Assembly (NCBI RefSeq): GCF_037975245.1
Contig: NC_092569.1
Location: 963,001 to 1,027,000, forward strand
Length of the DNA: 64,000 nucleotides
Origin: Apostichopus japonicus
Lineage: Eukaryota; Echinodermata; Holothuroidea; Aspidochirotida; Stichopodidae
Reading direction: 5' to 3'
Shown: piece by piece, positions 14,623 to 32,738 of the stretch
How the letters are laid out: each line of letters begins with the position of its first letter
How positions within the stretch are numbered: position 1 is the stretch's first letter
The notes under the pieces: generated by a model
The model's database searches: none
Told to the model about the DNA's origin: nothing
Seen by the model: the letters and a program-made list of their open reading frames with translations, nothing else
Program-made: the position numbers and the translations under genes

Positions 14623-17607
14623 CATAAAGATATTACGTCATTAAGGAAACTGACCCCCCCCGCCCCCCCCCAAAAAACATACAAATTTACAAAACCGAGT
14701 GAATACTTTTCATGCTATATTTATAAATGATAATAAAGACTTTAATAGCCTAGTGATTTTTGTTTGTTTTGTGTTTTTGGCACATTCTTGATGTACATTT
14801 GGACAAAACAAACATTTGAATACATAAAAGTTTAGTTAGTAGACTAAGAGTTGATAATTGTTTATTTTGACGTCGATATAACAATAATTAAAAGTCACTT
14901 ATACATTCGGCATCAATAGAAATACCAGTCAGTTGCTAAGAAGCCATTTCACATTTCCAGACTGCGCACGCGTAAAGCGCGAGCATATAAATTAGACACA
15001 CAGAACTAAGAAGGCACCCTTTACGCCCACCATATTATCAAATTGTTAAATCTCTTCTTATAATAATTCAAATGTGATAGTAAATAAGTTTATCTGTAAA
15101 TAAGTTCATCATTTTTATCCTTAGATTATCAAAGAGTTAAGAGTTTCCTCGTAGCTTTCCACCCAATGAAATACTTCGCCGAGGTGTTTATGTGACCGGT
15201 AGGCTTTGTCACGATGGAAACGAAACCATGTAAAGAAATTCTGGCTGATTCTGTGGCATTTGATAACTAGCTCATGTTCCGATGGTGTAATATTTTGAAT
15301 AATAATGATAATTTCATGTTTATTGATCATGATTAGAGGAACAATATTTTGCTAAATTGTATGCAGTCACCACAGCAATGGTGCTTCATATTGCAGTGAA
15401 TTTTGGTGAACTGAATCCGTGGACTATGGAACGCCAAAACCGACAAAAATTCCATAATGGACTGCCCCGAACAGATAGAATTATTTGTTAGAAGCAGCTG
15501 GTCGTCGGATTTTATTTATATCATAAAACCAACACTTGTATGGTTACTTAAACCCGCGAAAAACATTCTTCAATTTAATGACAGGTTACTCGGTATATAT
15601 ATACTGTAGCACATTCGCGTAAATGGTACATGGTGGTTTACTGTATATGTGCAAATCATCTTGTTTACTGAAATAACTTCAACAAAGCAAATAAGCAAAT
15701 CTTACAGAGGACAATAGCACCAACTTGGGATAATTCGTACTATTTGCGGTATATTAATGGCAAGCTTTATAGCACTTGTACTGACAGTATGAACAGTAGG
15801 AATATCATATTTCTATGAGATGAAGGTAGGAACTATACATACTGTCAGTATGAGTACTGTCAGTACGAGTGCTTTGAGGCGTGATATGGGAGACAGTGAT
15901 ATGGGAATACAGTGGTATTAGCATTATAATCAGACAAAGGTTAGGACTGTTCATACTGTCAGTACGAGTGCCGCCCGGTGCCACCCAGTCTATACTGTAC
16001 TGTCATATGCCCCGCTTCAGAGCACTCGTATTGTAAGTACGAGCAGTATGAATATCATGTTTCTATCAAGGTCAGGAACTGTATGTACTGACAATATCAG
16101 TGCTTTGAAACATGATATTGGAGGACAGTTTAGAGAGGTATGAGCATTAGGAAATTGTCCCAACTGGCTGGCCATTCAGAACTATTCCTTCCCTTTCCTT
16201 TTGCTCCTGTCCGAAGGTATAAAAACTATTGAAATAATAAATTTGGCGTCGACTATATGTGCTTCGTTATTAATCCTGGATAAAAATTGGTTCCGGGATA
16301 AAAGTTGGTCTCAGCTGAATGTTATTCTAAATTACGTAGGATTCAATTGGATGACGTCATAGCGTGGGTCAATCTGCCACCTTTAAAACGGTATCACTTG
16401 ACACTAAATTGTTGATTTTCCCAGGCGACTGTCCAGTGCCATGGAAGGAAATATCCATCCAGAAGATGTAATTTACAACTGCTAAGCACTGCTTGGGTAC
16501 ACAATTCCTCGCTTTTATTAATAACATTAACATAAGGACTGGCGGAAAGACATCAGCTGCTCAGATGCATGAATTATATAAAACAGGATAAAATGGCAAT
16601 CAGCACCTGAAGAAAAAATATAAATTATAACAATATCAGAAATTATTTTATATATCCATAGAAGAGACTTTTATTTTCGAGAGGAGGAACGAAGTGAATG
16701 TTCAGGTGCATTTAAAACTCAAAAGTCTGGCTCATTGGAAGGGACTTGCCATTCCGATGACACTTAAACCTCGTGACTTTTCCGGACTAAACTCAAGTGA
16801 TACAAACACAAAATGTCTGGGAACAATTTGGAGAGCAAAGACCTCCATGAAAGTACTTCTAGCAATTATAGCGTGCTATAAATTTGGGCAGTATACTGAC
16901 TACCTTTAAGTACACGGCACCATAATTTTGTTCCCACCCTTAATTTTGTTCGTTAACTGTGAAATGATGATAATACGTTATATTTACCGTTACCATACTT
17001 GAAAGGCTGAAACAACTAGATGCTTTATTATTTGGTGTTGTCGGTGGGATTGTTGACGTCATGATTTCAAAATCAACTGAAAAATACAAAATAACCGAGA
17101 AAAGAAAAAGAATTATGATACCTGAAATCAGCGATAAGTTTCATAAAAGTTTATAGCAGTGAGAGGGACCATAACGTGACGAAAAGTGAAGCGTCGCCAT
17201 ATGGTACCAGCTTTTAAAGGCGGAGCCTATCTTGCTCAGTTTACATATTGTGGAAATATGTGAACGATTGTCACATGATTATGATTAAACTATATAGAGA
17301 CATTGAAACAGTCAAAACTGACTTCAATTAACTAATATATGTCTCTAGAGTTTGATGGGTCGTGGCCATTTTAGCAATTGATTTTGCTATAAAAAACCTT
17401 TTAAATGAAGTGATCGGATGCATCCACAGATACAAAGATTCAAAAACAGTTATGTTCAACTGATGACAATTTCTTACCATTTTTAGAACATTGTTGAAAA
17501 GGACCAAACATTTGATGTATACTGGATCTTTGAAAATATGTCAGTTTCGCAAAATAATGTTTGGTTTTCATGCCCATAAAGGGAATTTTCGTTTAAAGTA
17601 TTCTTAC
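14623..17607. other. Region downstream of the first SRCR-WSC-CUB gene's CUB exon
   Basis: The missing 3' exon or exons of the minus-strand gene should lie somewhere here or beyond, but no splice-bounded open frame in the required phase was convincing. The only feature I can support is a miniature repeat at 15721-16166. Confidence 0.4.
15721..16166. mobile_element. Miniature inverted-repeat element, copy A
   Basis: The left end is CAACTTGGGATAATT and the right end, reversed, is CAGTTGGGACAATTT. The interior has repeated direct and inverted words TACTGTCAGTA(T/C)GAGT (for example near 15785, 15839, 15855, 15953). The same ends and internal words occur in the shorter copy at 55600-55737, so this is a dispersed family. 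No clear target duplication was seen. Confidence 0.65.
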
Positions 17608-25061
<7,454 letters not shown>

Positions 25062-26631
25062 TAAAGTCTGCCTAGTAAACTATACCAGTAGACCCAGGCT
25101 CACCGCTGTCCAACACAGTTTAAGTGCCCTTTGAATGATGTTGGCCAGTAATGACCGCCTGGAGAGCTATAGCCCACGCTGTATTATATATTTGTCGAGA
25201 TTCCACCCGGCAAAATAGTCAACGGCTGTAACGGCTGACGCTGTAATCTATTCTAGTTAGAAAGCCAGTTTCACGATTATGCAAAGCTACATGCATGGTT
25301 AAAAATCTCGGATATCCACGTTAAATAATGATTAACTGCGACAATTTCTCTGCAAGCAAAACAGTAGTATTTATCTTGAAACGAATGGTTTGCTGTTGTT
25401 GTTGTTGTGAAAGGCTTAGCTCATGAAAGGCCTATATCCTTGGGTTGGGAATAATCCCCGGCTTTCCACATACATAGAAAATAATAAAAAACAAGAAATC
25501 CTTGCAATATGTAGCATGAATATCTGCAATCCTCTGTCTTCGAACGTTCGCATCACTTTAAGTTTACCTCTTAGTGCTGATTTGTTGTTGAAACGTCTGA
25601 GTAAAACGGTATAAACAGTTCACATGCGTGACTAACCAGTTGGAATTTATCGCAAAAATGGATGTACAGATAGTACGCACTTATGTTACATATGTTTACT
25701 CAATAGGCTGCATATTTGTCTGCTTTTTGCATGGTACTTCTGTGCGTGCTGTTTACTATCGATATATCATGAGAAGAGTTATATGACAGGTTAAAGTATA
25801 TAATTCATTTTGAATATCACTTTCGAAAAATGCCGTTTAATAATGGGATAGGGCTTCCGAGGATCCGCGATGTATGTTTATAGGTGTATTTGACATACCA
25901 ATCCAATGAAACAACGTTTCATCTTAAAGAGTTAGTGTTATTTTCCCACCTTGTATTTGCCATGGCGCGGTTCATCCTTTGCTCGTGGACCGCACCATTC
26001 CACTACTGGTAAGTGCAATTTTTAAGTCGAGAATGGTGCCCACACACTTGTGTCAATGTAAGAAACTCTTCATATTATGGTTTCAGTCAGTTTTAAACGT
26101 GTTTCCAGATACACTCTGATTACAACCATTGTATTTGATGGTATTTTAAACTTGTTGTCTTGAGTTGTCTTGAGTTGTCGTGAAATGGGCCTGTTGACGC
26201 TAATTAGTATGACCGACTAAAGAGACAAGTGGTTATCAAAAAAAACAACAACAACAACAGGTTGACACATTAGCCGGACACCTCCAATTCATGTGTGTTG
26301 CACATGTATAACTGGCCACCCCAGTCTTTGATCCTGGGTGTATGTGGGGAGAGATGTTGGGAGGGGGATAGCGTTCCATGTATCCAAGTTGCAGCTGGGT
26401 CAAATGATGTTTGCATTACAAATTATAAAGGGCTTGAGCATTTCAAAATTTATCTCATTATTCATTCGTGGATTTTCTGTCATTAACATTGTAGGCCTCC
26501 TTGAGGACCACAGAGACATCATGAAGATTCATAAACGCCGGACAATGGATAGCCAGAATTTGGTTGGGTGGAGGGGTCGAGGCTGGAAACTGGGAGGGGA
26601 ATCACTTCCCTGAAAGGGAAATCACAAATAA

Positions 26632-26873
26632 GGAGTGTTAGCTCAGTTGGTTAATGCTGGTGCCTTTCAATCATAAGGTACCGAGTTCGAGTCATCACTC
26701 CAAGATTAATGTATGTCGTCCAGTATACAGAGTGTCGACAATTGACAATTCATAATCATGGACGTTATATATGTGTCTAAGAGACTGACTTCGGTTAGCT
26801 TGCGGCTTTGATAAGCCAATGATGGCCTCTTCGTAAGTTCCTACTTGCAGGAGGATCTAAAATACATACATAC
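26632..26873 (+). mobile_element. tRNA-derived SINE
   Basis: The first 70 bp (26632-26701) fold like a tRNA: GGAGTG pairs with CACTCC at the ends, TAGCTCAGTTGG is a good RNA polymerase III A box, and GAGTTCGAGTC is a B box. A ~170 bp body with no tRNA character follows, with GACTTCGGTTAGCTTGCGG, and it ends in a (CATA)n-like tail. The split into tRNA head, body and short tail is the standard SINE structure. Flanking target duplications were not evident. Confidence 0.78.
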
Positions 26874-29699
26874 TTGGTCAAATGTAGCGCAAAATCTAAA
26901 CTTGTTATTCTAGCGAATTATAACATATATAGAATACAAGGGAGAAACCATAAAAGAGTGAGTGAGAAATTAATTTCGTTCTCATATAGTCAAGGCCGGG
27001 GAACAGTTGGGGTGGTTATCATAGCGGAAGAATGTCTTACACCTTACATCTCTGCCCTCCCCCCTCCCTTTTCTTCAAAGACTCGGCATTGTAATGTGGC
27101 TTAGCCGTTAGGCTATACTGACCTTGCATATACTTGTCTGTCTTTATGAGAAAGCGCCATCGTTTATGTTATTGCGCATTGAATTTGTTAGACTAGCAAA
27201 AAACGGAGCCAGGTCTAGAGAAGACGCTAATAGAGGGCGTCCAACACTTTCCATGTTCGTAAGTTGGCATACGTCTACAGAGCGCCATAGGCGCACCATT
27301 CTCGTCATACAGAGTACATTTAAATCCGCCTATCGTGTAGCATAGGCCTTTTAAAAGCTCCATTGACTTACACACTAAATCATAAAAGTAATGTGGCCTC
27401 TGAGTCTAGTAATAGAAGTTCTCACCAGCTAGACGCCAACCATCACTGGTGGTGCCATTCGTGGTGCCATCAATATTCCGTATTATGAACGTGCAGATTT
27501 GTTGCTATTTAGAGCGTGGAATTTTCGTAACTTATAAACAAACCTATATTTACTCCTTAAAATCTATTTTCATTAGTATCTATTATCGTATACGCTACTC
27601 CTGTGAGGCCTAACCGTGGTCTAAAATTGCATCAATTGACACAAGTTTTGCACCACATGTACATCCATTCATGCTCTTCAATAATAAAAAAAAGAACAGA
27701 TTCTGATTCATAACATATCAAGAAAGATGTTCTACTGCTGCATGCTTTTGGCCCTTTTCCTACGATATGTGAACACACAGGCGGATTGATATAGACCTAA
27801 ATAGGACTATGACACCATCGATAGGAGTTCTCCCTGAGGAAAAGTGTTAAAATCAATAGGGCTCGGGACGTCAATTTAATTTTAAAACAAAGGATATTTT
27901 CTCTTTGTATTTTCACTTGAATGTTAAACGGGAATTGTACCACCGGGAACGAACATGTAAGTAAATTAGGTTAAGACTTAATCAATGAGTATCTTTCCTC
28001 ATATAAACTCATCGTTGCTGCTGAATTAAGAAAGAAATAACAGAAAAATAATCCAGAGGGCCAACAGGTTTAGTGATTCCTTGCCATATTGGGGGAAAGA
28101 TTAGGCAAGATAATTAGTAAAGTAAAACCGTCTTGACAATAGCATATAAACATGAGAAATGTTCAGCATGCAAAAGAAAGGGGGAACAGAAACGCAGACT
28201 TTACTATGGGTGTACATACCACATAGTACGCCCCTCCCCCCCCCCCCGCTCAGTGGTTGTGCTGTTCACCACTAGGGTATTTAAATCACCACGCACTCTA
28301 GCCACCTTCGACAGGGTATCAAAATCCCAAAACAAATAAAAGTACACTTTTAAGAATGTTTTCGTTCTCTTTGTTGTTCTATATCAGACTCCCAATCATC
28401 TTCATATCTATGACGTAATCGTTCATGAAAGTTCATTGGTCCATTACCTTAGATAACTATTATGTATTCAATTCATGAGTGTTCATTGGACCATTTCTGT
28501 ACTAGGAAGCCGTCGTCAGCGTATCAGTAAACAGTGTAAACTAGACCTAAGAACTGCAAACACATTTTGAATTTGAGCAAATTTTTGTTCTTTTTTGTAA
28601 TATTTTTTTTGTATGAATTTGGTGTACATTTCTCATGTGTACTCTAGAGGTCATAGATCATCTACACTATGACGTCACACGTTTGTACGGCGCCACACTT
28701 TTGTACGACGTAACATCCGTACCACGGTAAGAGAATGTATGCTAAGGTTGTTTGGTTGAAACCAAATTGAAAAGCTCTAACAATAAACAGTGACGTAGTT
28801 TGAAAAGCATGTATAATTTGAATACTAATGTACTTTAGTAGCAAACACACACCTCTCCAAATAAGTTAATGATCTCACTCTTAGTCTTAAGAAGACTAAA
28901 CCAAAATCACATTCATTTGCAAAGTAACTTTCATTACAACATTATACGTAAACATATTTAAAATGCTCCAAGACATAAATGTTCTTGATATCCGACACTT
29001 TAACATATAAATTTCATCTTGGTCAAAAAGCTGCAAAACGGCAAGATGTAGCTACTTCATTCGGTTAGTAAAAATTGAAAAATTACTTAAGGCTTGTTCA
29101 AGGTTTCAAGGTATTCATCTTTATGTCTGAAAGCTTGTTTTATTAAGGCAAATTGGCGACGTCCGTTCAACAGAGCAAATTAAGCTTAAGTTTGAACCTT
29201 ATACCAGTAGAGGGTAGGTTGCTTCCCATTCTCCAATAACGTGGCAGCTCGAGCACATTATTATGAAGACAAATTTAGAAGTAAAGCTCATTCTTCTGAT
29301 ATACCCGGTACAGAATGGTAACATATATCTCAATGTCATCACACCGTGGCATGCGCACAATTTCCATCGTCATTCGAGGTAGGGGGGGGGGGGGGGTGGA
29401 CGTTCAGTCGTGGACTTTTGCAAAATCCAAAAATGCTTATTAGCACAACCTTGCGTTTAGACATAATTATAAAACTAATTAATAGTCTCATGAATGCGTC
29501 ATAGGTTCATCCTCAACTACAAACAGTCGGGGTGGTTAAATTGTAAATCACCCCACCCCATCTATGAAATCCGTTGCATGTAATCTTCACCAATAATTGT
29601 CTTAATTGTACATTTTTTTCCATATTTCTTAACAGACTACAAGCTATATATTTTTTTTTCTTAAATACTGCCAATTTCGCCTATCCTTGTTAGCATGAC

Positions 29700-30002
29700 T
29701 CTTCGGGGTAATCACCCGTGATTAAAACAGTTAAAGGGTCTAATCATATATTCTTGTTTGATATTGTCAATGTTATATTTCCTTCTTAGCCATAGGTTCG
29801 TATTGGTGAATTAACCTTGATTCTTGCTTTAAACAGTTAACGGGCTTACCATAGGTTATTGTTTGATACTGTCAATGTTATGTATCCTTCTGAGCTATAG
29901 ATTCGTGTTGATAAATTACCCCAGATTCCAACTTTAAACTGTTAAAGGGGCTAATCGAACGTTCTTGTATGACATTGTCAATGTTCAGTGTATCCTTTCT
30001 AT
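29700..30002. repeat. Three tandem units of ~105 bp
   Basis: The words GTTAARGGG(G)CTAATC, TTCTTGT(T)TGA, ATTGTCAATGTT and TATCCTTCT recur starting near 29731, 29837 and 29942. Divergence is about 20-25 percent by eye, so the array is old. Confidence 0.85.
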
Positions 30003-30694
30003 AGCAGTGACTAATTACTTCTGGGATTTTATCATAGTGAAAGTCTTTAATTGGGTTGAAGAGCTTGTATCCATATCCACATCACAGCTGCAGGCTAGAA
30101 ATGATTATTTTTCTATGGTTGATTTATTTTTATCAACTAAACCTTCATCTCTCCCCACCTGTCCATCTCGCTATGTTTCTCTTTCTTTGGTTCCTAGCAA
30201 GCACACTTGTAGTTTTCACAGTTCTGTAAAAGCAGATGGGCTCAAGTGTCAGCAATAGCTGTAGAAAATGTAAGTAACCATGGAAACAGCAACGATCTGT
30301 AAAAAGAGACATTTATTAATCAAATTATTTGCAACAATACATTTTATGCCCCCTTGCATTCGCAGAAATCAAACGACAAGAATTGGAAAAAGAAATGAAG
30401 TAATGGAAAAACTGATTTATGTTTCATATGATACGTATATTTTATAGTCATACATTTAAAAATCTGGCATATCCTTTTTGCTTTGGACATATCTTAAATT
30501 ATGCAACATTTGATTTCGATTGCAAGGGGTTTTATTTTAATCGAAGAGGGCCTTACATTTAAATAAATAGTCAAAAACCTGAGCGAGGACATCATTCGTT
30601 CCACACCAGACGTGTTGTGTGAGCCTCTTGTTTGCATGTCGTCATCTCTGACGTCACAACAAATAATTGTAAAATTAATCAAGATCGCGGTTAC

Positions 30695-31300
30695 CTTTAA
30701 CAAACCGAAATTCTTTCGTCTTTTTCCACTACTGATAGCCCTGGTTGACATGGCCGTAGCGGACGAGCTCGTCGGAGACAAATCTGTGACTGTGATATAA
30801 AAATAACAAAAAACAGAAAACAGATATAATAACGAAAATATTAATATATTTTAATGTCAATACACAGTTTCTACCGAACTGTCGCATTTAATACATGCAT
30901 GTGACAACGGCATATGCTTCGTAAAAGAGATTTGTTTCTGAGTTTAATTCATTTCATTTTTCCTAGAGTTTACTTTTGGGGGGTTTTTCTCCGAATTTCA
31001 TTTTCTATTTTGCTGAGTTAATTTTTTGGGGGGGATTTCTGAGTTTAATTGTTCGTTTTCTTGAGTTTAAATTTTCGTCTTTTTCAATTAAGCTTTTCGA
31101 TGTCTGAGTTTAATTTTCTTAATATCCGACTTTTATTGTTCGTGGGGGGTTGGGGTTTTCTTTTATTCTACAGCAGTGCGCGTGCCACTTACCGGATATA
31201 ACTCTAAAAATAGTAAACAATGGTCGCGTGCAGCTGTACCAGTTGCAGGTGGAGGCAGCCAATAGGAAGTCTAAGCACGAGTGGCATGTTGACCAATCAG
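30695..31300 (-). CDS. Possible 5' end of an unassigned minus-strand gene
   Basis: An exon-like segment at 30791-30695 follows an acceptor ending atcacag and carries a good initiation context (GGCCATGTCA, ATG at 30751-30749) followed by STRAISSGKRRKNFGLLK. It is then cut by a possible donor gtaacc. Upstream, a donor gtaagt at 31192 could end a noncoding leader exon. I do not recognise the protein and found no later exons. If the donor is not used, the frame continues to a stop at 30494. Treat it as a hypothesis. Confidence 0.25.
30935..31135. repeat. Degenerate TGAGTTTAATT-rich repeat
   Basis: Words TTTCTGAGTTTAATT or close variants recur five or six times at roughly 30-45 bp spacing, separated by T-rich sequence with two G runs. 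It is a decayed minisatellite in the upstream part of the putative gene start. Confidence 0.6.
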
Positions 31301-31444
31301 CGCTCACAAACCTAGATTTCTTAAAATAGCGGCTAGTTTAACATAACACGATCGAGAAGACTGATTTAGTACCTTGCACAAGAAACTACTGCAGTAACGG
31401 ACGTCCTTCTTCTATTTTTATCGGAGAGCTGCTACTTGTTTTCT
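31200..31444. promoter_or_regulatory. Candidate promoter with two CCAAT boxes and a leader exon
   Basis: CCAATAGG begins at 31259 and GACCAATCAG at 31291-31300; the second is a strong NF-Y site match. To the right, on the plus strand, a segment ends in a donor ttctgtaagtt at 31443-31449, as expected of a noncoding first exon. To the left, on the minus strand, another donor (gtaagt) sits at 31192. The arrangement suggests a promoter, possibly firing both ways. No coding exon downstream on the plus strand was found. Confidence 0.35.
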
Positions 31445-32010
31445 GTAAGTTAACTTTGTTTTAATCTTTTATATGCATGACATGAAATAAATTGTTGCAT
31501 GTTCTGACACGTTGGAAGTAACCTAAGAGATGTTTATTCTGTAAGCTGAGAGAATGTTGAATTCATTCTATACCGTGAACGTTACAAGCAACGCAGTTTA
31601 GGGAATTTACAGTCTTGTCGATTGAAATAGCCAACATATTCATAGTAGGGGCCTAGCCTATTTTCAAACTGCAAACCCAATTAATTTATGCCGAAATATT
31701 TATCAATATGCCGTATGATTTATATTTATGACGTATTTTTTGTATTAATTAAGCTATATCATGGGATTGCAGGGATTTAAGTTCGCAGTCCAAGCTCAAA
31801 GTCGAACGTAATTTTAAAGGGCCTAGGCCAGGCCTAAAGTTTACAGAGGCTAGTAACAGTTATATGATTGCTGCTGATTAAGATAATTAGCCTAGCCTAT
31901 GTTGTGTAGTAACAATCAAGATTCTGACCGTTACTTCGCCGGAAGACATTTTTCCTAACCTTGCACAGATTTTTTAAAAACCAGAATCTCGACAGATTAG
32001 TGGTATTTTG

Positions 32011-32336
32011 GGCAATCCTATGTTTTAGCGGCCTAAATTATTCTCGATCAAAACCTACTACATTTGAGAGGCCTACATGATTATACTGTGTACTCATATG
32101 TTTTAGGGGTTTATATTATTGGAGACAAGTTAGATGGCAGGACAATTCGTAGCAAGAGCTTTTTTTGTAAAATAACCTAGACCCCTAAAATGTAGTAGGT
32201 CTAGGAATAATTTAGGCCCCCATAATATATATGTACATAATTAGTACCCCTAAAGGGTAGTAGGTTTTGATTGGGAATAATTTAGGCCCATACAAATTTG
32301 GGGAAATAATTTACGCCGCTAAAACATAGGATTGCC
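32011..32336. mobile_element. 326 bp fold-back DNA element with 8 bp target duplication
   Basis: The ends are GGCAATCCTATGTTTTAG and its reverse complement, continuing inward for about 25 bp, with further inverted words CCTAAATTATT and AAACCTACTAC. The identical 8 bp GTATTTTG flanks both sides (32003-32010 and 32337-32344), so both the element boundaries and the target duplication are defined. There is no coding capacity. An 8 bp duplication fits hAT or P-like transposition, but the terminal GG is not the usual hAT CA. Confidence 0.88.
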
Positions 32337-32432
32337 GTATTTTGGCTATTACAGTAAGCCAATTAGGCTAGTCTATCATAATTCATATATATATTTCGAG
32401 TCATTATGAATTTGTGCGTAATTGCAAAGCTG

Positions 32433-32474
32433 CATAGTTACATATAGCGGTGTAGCTTAGGCTATGTAACTATG
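32433..32474. repeat. Perfect 12 bp hairpin
   Basis: CATAGTTACATA at 32433-32444 is followed after 18 bases by its exact reverse complement at 32463-32474. It lies between two transposon-like elements; no transcript is implied. Confidence 0.85.
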
Positions 32475-32738
32475 GGCAAAAGTGTATTACTATCATATAG
32501 AGCAGAATAATCTGTGAGTGTATCGCTATTAGAATATTTGTTAATTATTGCATAGGCTAATTATAAATGTAAACGTGCAGTCGTCGCCTATTATTCAAGA
32601 GCATAGGGGAAATGTTTAAGTGGCACGACATGAAAATCTTCACCTTTTTAAATTGTTTTATTTATTTATTTAACTATATTATTTTTGTTTTGTTATTCTG
32701 TCATTGCACCTTTCATATTTTATTTTTTTATATGATGG

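Larger units (their letters stand above)
25062..30694. other. Intergenic region between the paralogues, left part
   Basis: This includes the upstream region of paralogue A. A tRNA-derived SINE (26632-26873) and a ~105 bp tandem repeat (29700-30002) are the only features I can support. G or C runs occur at 28229-28247 and 29382-29396. The open frames near 26300-26600 and 27100-27400 have no splice signals or family resemblance. Confidence 0.5.

Noticed and set aside
26632-26701. Functional tRNA gene
   Set aside because: The anticodon arm does not fold properly and a SINE body follows directly, so it is a SINE head.
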